NCBI GenBank assembly: GCA_016281165.1
Contig: JAEEIC010000118.1
Location: 1-5,784 of the forward strand
DNA: 5,784 nt
Direction of reading: 5' to 3'
Origin: Bacillota bacterium
Lineage (GTDB): Bacteria; Bacillota; Clostridia; Peptostreptococcales; Anaerovoracaceae
The notes below the pieces were generated by a model. The model did no database searches. It was not told the origin of the DNA and worked only from the letters and a program-made list of their open reading frames with translations. Positions 1-5,784 of the stretch are shown here, in pieces. Positions within the stretch are counted from its first letter, which is position 1. Each line of letters opens with the position of its first letter. The position numbers and the translations under genes are program-made.

Positions 1-1312
1 CCATCATCATGACCATGACCATGAGCATGAACACGAGCACGAGCATGAGCATGTCCACGACCACGAGCACGAGCATGAGCATCATCATGACCATGAGCAC
101 GATCACGATGCGGAGGAAGGCCATCATCACCATCATCATGACGAGGCCTGCGAGGCGCACGATCATGACGAGATACATGAGCATGTCCACGACCACGAGC
201 ACGAGCATGTCCACGACCACGAGCACGAGCATGAGCATCATCATGAACACGAGCATCCTCACGACCACGATCATGAGCATACCCATGATCATGACCATGA
301 GCACGGCCATACCCACGATCACGGCCACGGTCATCACCACCACAGCGGTCTTGCCGATATCGAGCATATCGTAAGAGGACATCTGAACATACCCGAAAAG
401 GTGAAGGACGATGTGATGGCGGTCTACGGCCTCATCGCCGAGGCTGAGAGCCACGCCCACGGCGTCCCCGTGACCCAGATCCACTTCCACGAGGTCGGAA
501 CCATGGACGCCGTCGCCGACATCACCGCGGTCTGCCTGCTGATGGACAGGCTCGCGCCGGACAAGGTCGTCGTTTCACCCGTCCACGTCGGGAGCGGCAA
601 GGTCCGCTGCGCCCACGGCGTGCTGCCCGTACCGGCTCCCGCCACCGCCTTCATACTCAAAGACGTGCCCATCTACGGGGGAGAGATCAAAGGCGAGCTC
701 TGCACCCCGACCGGCGCCGCGCTGCTCAAGCACTTCGCCTGTGAATTCGGTCCCATGCCCATGATGAAGGTGCAGGCCACCGGCTACGGCATGGGTAAGA
801 AGGACTTCGAGGCCGCCAACTGCGTGAGGGCCATGATAGGCGAGGCGGGCGCGGGCTTTGAGAGCACGGCCCATGCGGCAGCCGCGGATGAGATCGCCGA
901 GCTCAGCTGCAACGTCGACGACATGAGCGGCGAGGCCGTGGGATTCGCCATGGACCGCCTCTTTGAAGCGGGCGCTCTCGACGTATACACCATACCCATC
1001 GGCATGAAGAAATCGAGGCCCGGCCTGCTGATCCACGTCATGTGCCGCGAAAAGGACAAGGAGAGCATCTTAAGAGCTCTCTTCACCCACACCTCGACCA
1101 TAGGCGTGAGGGAGAACCGCTTTACACGGCACGTTCTCGAGAGGAGCATAGAGACCGTAAAGACCCCGGCGGGACCGGTGCGCCGCAAGGTCTCCAGGGG
1201 CTACGGAGTCACCAGAGTGAAGTTCGAGCACGACGATCTGGCCCGCATCGCAAAGGAGAAGGGCATCAGCATCGCCGAAGCCGAGGACCTCGTGAAGAAG
1301 GATATTTTCTAG
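1..1312 (+). CDS. larC: LarC, nickel insertion protein for nickel-pincer nucleotide cofactor (5'-partial)
   Basis: LarC (DUF111 family) uses CTP to insert nickel into the pyridinium bis-thiocarboxylate mononucleotide precursor, the last step after LarB and LarE in making the cofactor of LarA-type lactate racemases. It is a cytoplasmic enzyme. The first full codon is at base 2 and the stop is TAG at 1310-1312, giving 436 residues in the window. Residues 1-114 are a His/Asp/Glu tract. Then come the family landmarks: HFHEVG (bases 482-499), a VxxGSGKVRCAHGVLPVPAPAT segment, a GELCTPTGAALLK segment, and a C-terminal domain starting near ELSCNVDDMSGEAVG and containing MKKSRPG and HTSTIGVRENR. LarC is usually about 390-420 residues, so I estimate that some 60-70 N-terminal residues lie left of the window and that the whole protein is near 500. 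Lactobacillus plantarum larC is split by a programmed frameshift; here the visible part is one continuous frame. The family assignment is firm. Confidence 0.93.
   Translation, partial: HHHDHDHEHEHEHEHEHVHDHEHEHEHHHDHEHDHDAEEGHHHHHHDEACEAHDHDEIHEHVHDHEHEHVHDHEHEHEHHHEHEHPHDHDHEHTHDHDHEHGHTHDHGHGHHHHSGLADIEHIVRGHLNIPEKVKDDVMAVYGLIAEAESHAHGVPVTQIHFHEVGTMDAVADITAVCLLMDRLAPDKVVVSPVHVGSGKVRCAHGVLPVPAPATAFILKDVPIYGGEIKGELCTPTGAALLKHFACEFGPMPMMKVQATGYGMGKKDFEAANCVRAMIGEAGAGFESTAHAAAADEIAELSCNVDDMSGEAVGFAMDRLFEAGALDVYTIPIGMKKSRPGLLIHVMCREKDKESILRALFTHTSTIGVRENRFTRHVLERSIETVKTPAGPVRRKVSRGYGVTRVKFEHDDLARIAKEKGISIAEAEDLVKKDIF
2..343 (+). repeat. Histidine-rich tract coded within larC
   Basis: In the larC frame these 114 codons encode 59 His, 24 Glu, 16 Asp and only 15 other residues (one Cys, at codon 149-151). 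For long stretches His occupies every second position (HxHxHx), with one run of six His at bases 122-139 and four His closing the tract at 332-343. LarC homologues often carry some histidines at this point, between the N-terminal and central segments, but this tract is very long. By analogy with His-rich segments of HypB and UreE, nickel binding or storage is likely; that is inference. Confidence 0.9.
176..244 (+). repeat. Direct repeats in the His-rich tract (24-bp tandem unit; 39-bp copy)
   Basis: A 24-bp unit encoding HVHDHEHE lies in exact tandem at 182-205 and 206-229. The same unit also starts at base 50. The longer block at 206-244 is identical over 39 bp to 50-88. The preceding CATGAG (176-181) is also matched at 44-49. 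Nucleotide-level identity, with CAT/CAC and GAG/GAA choices preserved, points to recent duplication by slippage or unequal recombination rather than to protein-level selection alone. Confidence 0.85.
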
Positions 1313-1339
1313 ATCATAGGTTATATAACGTTTGTATTG

Positions 1340-1380
1340 AAAAGGCCACAGCTTGGAATTCCAAGGCTTGCGGCCTTTTT
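1340..1380 (+). terminator. Rho-independent terminator after larC, possibly bidirectional
   Basis: AAAAGGCC (1340-1347) pairs with GGCCTTTT (1372-1379), and inside it CTTGG/CCAAG (1352-1356/1361-1365) closes an AATT loop. The right arm runs into five T (1376-1380), so it terminates larC 28 bases after its stop. Read on the - strand, the same hairpin is followed by TTTTC, a weaker tail, and it lies downstream of the convergent URO-D-like gene. A second small hairpin, TGCGGC/GCCGCA with a GCAG loop, lies at 1390-1405. Confidence 0.8.
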
Positions 1381-1442
1381 GAATTGCCGTGCGGCGCAGG
1401 CCGCAGGGAAGGCTTTGGGGTGACTGCGGAAGGGACGGAACC

Positions 1443-2462
1443 TTAAGACCGATGGATCTTTGCGTATTTCTCGCAGGCTCTGCGCACCCACTCGAGGCGG
1501 GTGTCGTCGATGTCGGTAGGTACGGTGCAGTCGGCCCCTATCATGGTTCCTGTCTGTCCCGCATCGTCGAGTATGGAGAAGACCGCCTTTTCCAGCTCGG
1601 CGCGGCTGCCGGTGTATATGACGCCGGTCTGCTCGAAGCCTCCGAATACGGGCTTTCCGTTGAAGAGCTTTCTGCCCTCGCTGAGGCTCACTCCTTCGGC
1701 GTGGACGGCCCAGTTGAAGGCCGCTGCGTCATAATCGGCGTAGAGCTTCAGGTCGTTGGCCAGGCCCTTGTAGCCGCAGATGTGGAGCAGGGTCATGCCC
1801 GAGAGGCTGTTGGCGTGGGCGAGGACCTTCTTTTCGGACAGGGCGATGTATTTCCTGTAGATATCGGCGGGGAAATAACCGTTCTGGTTGTTTACGCTGA
1901 GGTATATCGCTTCGGCTCCGCATTCTTTAACAAGCATCTCGTCGAGGGCGATGACGCTGTCGGCGATGATATCGAGGGCTTTTGCGACCGCGTCCGGATC
2001 TTCGCGGGTCAGCTGCAAAAGCACTGGCTCGGCACCCAAAAGCACGGGGAAGGTGAGATTGAAGGCGGTCTTCAGTATCATGGCGGGGGAGAAGGCGGTG
2101 ACGTATCTCACGGCTTCATTTCCCTCGTAGCAGGCGAAGGAGCGCACGGTGAGCTCGGCGCTCTTCCTAAAGAAGGCGCTTCCCGCGACCGGCGGCTTGA
2201 TGTTCTTAAGGTCAGCCGCTTTTTCCACGAAGGATACGTCCACGGGCATGATCATGAGGGAGTCGTTCATGACCTTGATCACGTCCGGGTCGAACTTTTC
2301 TCTCGCTTTCCTGTGGCCGTCGATGTTCTTTTCGAATATGGCTTCGTCCCGAAGTCCCTTCAGCCATTCATTCCTTTCCGTGAAATGGTGGAAGATGGCG
2401 ACGGGAGCCCTGTCCACCGCTTCGTTCCTGAGGTAGTGCAGAAATCTTTCTCTTTTATCCAT
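1443..2462 (-). CDS. Uroporphyrinogen decarboxylase superfamily protein, MtaA/CmuA-like (probable zinc-dependent corrinoid methyltransferase)
   Basis: The 339-residue product has the URO-D fold signature. It starts MDKRERFLHYLRNEAVDRAPV, has LLHICG at residues 225-230 and a GKPVFGGFEQTGVI segment at 269-282, and ends with IGADCTVPTDID (308-319). His227, Cys229 and Cys312 reproduce the H-x-C...C zinc site of MtaA/MtbA/CmuA methyltransferases, which activate a thiol to accept a methyl group from a corrinoid protein. The N-terminal Arg-rich FMRQAGR motif of true HemE is absent (PVAIFHHF instead), so haem synthesis is unlikely. The substrate is unknown, and no corrinoid protein or reactivase is visible nearby. 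ATG at 2462-2460 was chosen because AGGGAG (2475-2470) lies 7 nt upstream; an upstream in-frame GTG at 2513 has no ribosome binding site. The stop is TAA at 1445-1443. The gene is convergent with larC and divergent from the ribbon-helix-helix gene. The family is firm; the reaction is inferred. Confidence 0.82.
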   Translation of the reverse strand: MDKRERFLHYLRNEAVDRAPVAIFHHFTERNEWLKGLRDEAIFEKNIDGHRKAREKFDPDVIKVMNDSLMIMPVDVSFVEKAADLKNIKPPVAGSAFFRKSAELTVRSFACYEGNEAVRYVTAFSPAMILKTAFNLTFPVLLGAEPVLLQLTREDPDAVAKALDIIADSVIALDEMLVKECGAEAIYLSVNNQNGYFPADIYRKYIALSEKKVLAHANSLSGMTLLHICGYKGLANDLKLYADYDAAAFNWAVHAEGVSLSEGRKLFNGKPVFGGFEQTGVIYTGSRAELEKAVFSILDDAGQTGTMIGADCTVPTDIDDTRLEWVRRACEKYAKIHRS

Positions 2463-2469
2463 TTTGTTT

Positions 2470-2475
2470 CTCCCT
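2470..2475 (-). promoter_or_regulatory. Ribosome binding site deciding the start of the URO-D-like gene
   Basis: On the - strand AGGGAG precedes ATG (2462-2460) with a 7-nt spacer. This favours the 339-residue product over a 17-residue extension starting at GTG 2513-2511, which would run through the hairpin at 2481-2504. Confidence 0.85.
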
Positions 2476-2480
2476 TGCAT

Positions 2481-2504
2481 ATCCGGGGCTCGCAGCCCCG
2501 GGAT
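2481..2504 (-). promoter_or_regulatory. GC-rich hairpin directly upstream of the URO-D-like gene's ribosome binding site
   Basis: CCGGGGCT (2483-2490) and AGCCCCGG (2494-2501) are perfect inverted repeats around a 3-nt loop. The outer AT pair (2481-2482/2503-2504) extends the stem past one bulged base. In the mRNA it would end 5 nt before the Shine-Dalgarno sequence at 2475. No U-run follows, so it is not an intrinsic terminator. It may protect or modulate ribosome access. Confidence 0.6.
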
Positions 2505-2646
2505 CGGAAACACTTTTTAAGGCCGTCCGCCATCCATAAGGCTTTGACAAGCAGAGGCTCCTGAGGCGGACGTTAGCGGGCTGCGGCCTTATGCCCGGCG
2601 CCTTGGGAGCTTTCGGAGCTCACGGCGCATACCGCCTGCCCGGTAT

Positions 2647-2661
2647 TGTATAAATTATACA
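2647..2661. promoter_or_regulatory. 15-bp palindrome over the -10 of the URO-D-like promoter (candidate operator)
   Basis: TGTATAAATTATACA is a perfect inverted repeat around a central A. It covers the -10 box and predicted start point of the - strand promoter, a classic position for a repressor site. AT-rich promoters can form such palindromes by chance, so the operator role is inference. Confidence 0.4.
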
Positions 2662-2682
2662 CAAATCGAAGAGCTATGGCAA
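2654..2682 (-). promoter_or_regulatory. Sigma70-type promoter for the URO-D-like gene
   Basis: Read on the - strand: -35 TTGCCA (2682-2677; 5 of 6 match consensus), a 17-bp spacer (2676-2660), and -10 TATAAT (2659-2654; perfect). The start would be near 2647. The -10 lies inside the 15-bp perfect palindrome at 2647-2661. Confidence 0.75.
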
Positions 2683-2746
2683 TACGGGTGGAGCCGCGGG
2701 TTGAAAACACGTAAGGCGCCGGAGAGGATGAGGGAAGGATCTTCAC

Positions 2747-2775
2747 GCAAATTTTGCAATAGAAATTATATAATT
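2747..2775. promoter_or_regulatory. Two AT-rich palindromes upstream of the ribbon-helix-helix promoter
   Basis: GCAAATTTTGC (2747-2757) and AATTATATAATT (2764-2775) are inverted repeats immediately before the -35 box at 2779. The 8-mer AAATTATA at 2763-2770 also occurs at 2652-2659 in the divergent promoter. They may be an UP element, an operator, or both. Confidence 0.35.
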
Positions 2776-2778
2776 CGG

Positions 2779-2806
2779 TTGACAAAGTTTATAAAAGCGC
2801 TATTAT
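2779..2806 (+). promoter_or_regulatory. Sigma70-type promoter for the ribbon-helix-helix gene (and probably clpB)
   Basis: -35 TTGACA (2779-2784, perfect), a 16-bp spacer, and -10 TATTAT (2801-2806, 5 of 6). Transcription should start near 2813, leaving a leader of about 77 nt. It is the only convincing + strand promoter I see between 2463 and 3784. Confidence 0.8.
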
Positions 2807-2834
2807 TTAGACAGACAAGAACATGCGGTGCAAT

Positions 2835-2847
2835 GGGGCGGCGCCCC
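2835..2847 (+). promoter_or_regulatory. Small GC hairpin in the leader of the ribbon-helix-helix gene
   Basis: GGGGC (2835-2839) and GCCCC (2843-2847) flank a GGC loop in an otherwise A-rich leader, about 22 nt after the predicted start point. It could be an mRNA stabilising stem or part of an operator. There is no U-run, so it is not a terminator. Confidence 0.4.
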
Positions 2848-2889
2848 GGAAACATTCATCGCAAATAAACGATAAAAGAGGTGGATTCA

Positions 2890-3546
2890 ATGGAGAAAAG
2901 CCTTTACAGCCTTCTGCTCTCAGACCAGGTGGTCTCGGAGATCGACCGGCTGGCTTTAAGAAGCGGCATGAGCCGCTCGGGCCTCATCAATCGCATCCTC
3001 GCCGAGTACGCCAGCATCCAGACCCCCGAGATGCGCATCGAGAGCATATTCGAGCAGATGGAGCAGCTGCTGGGCGGAGCAGGCGACCTGGTGCCCTTCT
3101 TCACCAGAGGGCAGCAGTCCATGACCATGAAGAGCAGCCTGCAGTACAAATACCGTCCGACGGTCAAATACGCGGTGCAGCTCTACAAGAGCATTGACGA
3201 TAAGGGCCGTTTCGGGGAGCTCGCGGTCAATTTCAGGACCCAGTCCCAGGCCCTGCTCGACGAGATGACCCGTTTCTTCGGCTATTGGAAGCTTCTTGAG
3301 GACGAGATGATCGCCGGCTATTACGAGAACGGCGCCATCGATTACGCCCTGCAGGACGGACGCTTCGTAAGGACCCTGGCCCTGCCCGCGGGCAGCGCTG
3401 TGGACAGCGAAGAGCTGAGCGAAGCCCTGTCCCACTACATCAAGAGCTTCGATATGCTGCTCAAGGCCTGGCTTTCGGGCAGCCTCAGCGCTTCGGCGCT
3501 TCGGACAGATTACCTTAAGGCCTTTAAGGACGGGCCGGGGGTGTAA
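2890..3546 (+). CDS. Ribbon-helix-helix (CopG/Arc-type) DNA-binding protein with unknown C-terminal domain
   Basis: The product is 218 residues. Residues 3-42 fit the ribbon-helix-helix fold: a beta strand (KSLYSLLLSD), helix A (QVVSEIDRLALRSG), then GMSRSGLINRILAEYA, where Gly26 and Ser28-Arg29-Ser30 form the typical turn before helix B. Such proteins bind short palindromes as dimers through the strand. The remaining 175 residues are unlike simple CopG repressors. They include an amphipathic stretch (IESIFEQMEQLL), a Tyr-rich KYRPTVKYAVQLYK segment (87-100), and helical C-terminal segments; I do not recognise this part, which might sense a ligand or partner. ATG 2890 is preferred over GTG 2881, which lies inside the Shine-Dalgarno sequence AGAGGTGG (2877-2884, 5-nt spacer). 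The gene has its own strong promoter and is followed 238 bp later by clpB on the same strand, without a terminator. Regulation of itself, of clpB, or of the divergent gene is inference. Confidence 0.75.
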   Translation: MEKSLYSLLLSDQVVSEIDRLALRSGMSRSGLINRILAEYASIQTPEMRIESIFEQMEQLLGGAGDLVPFFTRGQQSMTMKSSLQYKYRPTVKYAVQLYKSIDDKGRFGELAVNFRTQSQALLDEMTRFFGYWKLLEDEMIAGYYENGAIDYALQDGRFVRTLALPAGSAVDSEELSEALSHYIKSFDMLLKAWLSGSLSASALRTDYLKAFKDGPGV

Positions 3547-3784
3547 GGCCCGGCATGCGTCAAGTGATACGCGATACAGCCGGCAGCGCTTTGAGGCGCC
3601 CGCGAACTCAGCGCAAAGCAGGAGATGCGCGAGGTATCGGCAGCAGACCCCTAAGTCGGATGAAAGCTCTGCCTGACATTGGAGCGAAGACGCTTCGCCG
3701 CTAAGGTATCGAACGGACCGGGACGGGCATCCCGCAAATGCCCGAAGAACTTGAAAAATAAACTTCCATCGGGAGGTATCTCAA
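3547..3784 (+). other. Intergenic leader before clpB with short inverted repeats
   Basis: I find no gene, tRNA, terminator, CIRCE (TTAGCACTC-N9-GAGTGCTAA) or CtsR heptad operator here. Inverted repeats are GCTTTG/CAAAGC (3588-3593/3614-3619), GGCAG/CTGCC at about 3639-3673, GCGAAG/CTTCGC with an ACG loop (3684-3698), and two mutually exclusive stems near 3719-3744. GGTATC occurs three times (3633-3638, 3705-3710, 3775-3780), the last overlapping the clpB ribosome binding site. With no T-run, the upstream gene and clpB are probably co-transcribed. Confidence 0.5.
3771..3776 (+). promoter_or_regulatory. Ribosome binding site of clpB
   Basis: GGGAGG lies 8 nt upstream of ATG 3785. It fixes the clpB start, which also matches the usual N-terminus of the family. 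Confidence 0.85.

Positions 3785-5784
<2,000 letters not shown>

Larger units (their letters stand above)
2463..2647 (-). promoter_or_regulatory. Long, probably structured 5' leader of the URO-D-like mRNA
   Basis: From the predicted start near 2647 to the ATG the leader is about 185 nt. In transcript order it holds four 8-nt segments: CATAAGGC (2593-2586), CGTCCGCC (2572-2565), GCCTTATG (2542-2535) and GGCGGACG (2531-2524). The first pairs with the third and the second with the fourth, which is pseudoknot topology, or alternatively the two helices could be competing folds. Upstream, GCGCC/GGCGC (2598-2602/2624-2628) encloses GAGCT/AGCTC (2607-2611/2617-2621). I do not recognise a cobalamin, SAM, THF or ZTP riboswitch core. 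A cis-regulatory RNA is possible but not shown. Confidence 0.45.

Noticed and set aside
2..343. CRISPR-like or intergenic repeat array
   Set aside because: The repeats are in frame with larC, have no unique spacers, and encode a His-rich tract.
9..374. Open frame rich in Met, Thr and Ser on the + strand
   Set aside because: It is the shifted frame of the CAT/CAC-GAG repeats of larC; the composition is a by-product of the repeat and there is no ribosome binding site.
1443..2462. True uroporphyrinogen decarboxylase (hemE)
   Set aside because: The N-terminal Arg motif of HemE is missing, the MtaA-type H-x-C...C pattern is present, and no haem genes are nearby.
2463..2513. N-terminal extension of the URO-D-like protein starting at GTG 2513
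   Set aside because: It has no Shine-Dalgarno sequence, runs through a hairpin, and family similarity starts at the ATG at 2462.
1389..2564. 391-codon open frame on the + strand
   Set aside because: It lies antisense to the URO-D-like gene, which has clear family motifs, a promoter and a ribosome binding site; GC-rich codon bias opens the opposite frame.
2573..2785. 70-codon open frame on the - strand in the divergent control region
   Set aside because: It spans both promoters and leader structures, lacks a ribosome binding site, and its product is not protein-like.
3547..3784. tRNA or other known stable RNA gene
   Set aside because: A T-loop-like GGTATCGAAC was noticed at 3705-3714, but no cloverleaf forms around it, and no tmRNA, RNase P or SRP RNA core is present.

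Overview
The window looks like chromosomal DNA of a GC-rich anaerobic bacterium, most probably a Bacillota (Clostridia-type) organism. This is inferred from gene content and style: a nickel-pincer cofactor gene (larC), a URO-D/MtaA-like protein, strong GGAGG-type ribosome binding sites, sigma70-type promoters in short AT-rich islands, and frequent AGG/AGA (Arg) and ATA (Ile) codons in otherwise GC-rich genes. The lineage call is tentative. There are no RNA genes, insertion sequences, CRISPR arrays or prophage genes that I can support.

Layout. (1) Bases 1-1312, + strand: larC, cut at its 5' side by the window edge. Its first 114 visible codons are an exceptionally long histidine/acidic tract, followed by the conserved body of the protein to its natural C-terminus. 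(2) Bases 1313-1442: a convergent intergenic gap with a terminator hairpin that could serve both flanking genes. (3) Bases 1443-2462, - strand: a 339-residue protein of the uroporphyrinogen-decarboxylase superfamily carrying the His-x-Cys...Cys zinc-site pattern of MtaA-type corrinoid methyltransferases. (4) Bases 2463-2889: a divergent control region with two recognisable promoters facing away from each other, several AT-rich palindromes at those promoters, and a leader of about 185 nt with strong pairing potential upstream of the URO-D-like gene. (5) Bases 2890-3546, + strand: a 218-residue protein with an N-terminal ribbon-helix-helix DNA-binding domain and an unrecognised C-terminal part. 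(6) Bases 3547-3784: a 238-bp gap with short inverted repeats and no terminator or recognised heat-shock operator. (7) Bases 3785-5784, + strand: clpB, running off the right edge after 666 complete codons, all in frame.

How the genes may work together. LarC inserts nickel into the pincer cofactor of LarA-type racemases/epimerases, and its His-rich tract is a plausible nickel reservoir. The ribbon-helix-helix gene and clpB probably share the promoter at 2779-2806, since nothing between them looks like a terminator. The ribbon-helix-helix protein lies divergent to the URO-D-like gene, and both promoters carry AT-rich palindromes sharing the 8-mer AAATTATA. Autoregulation with control of the divergent gene is therefore a reasonable but unproven model. 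I see no complete novel system. The features most worth following up are the LarC histidine expansion, the structured leader of the URO-D-like gene, and the regulator-clpB pairing.
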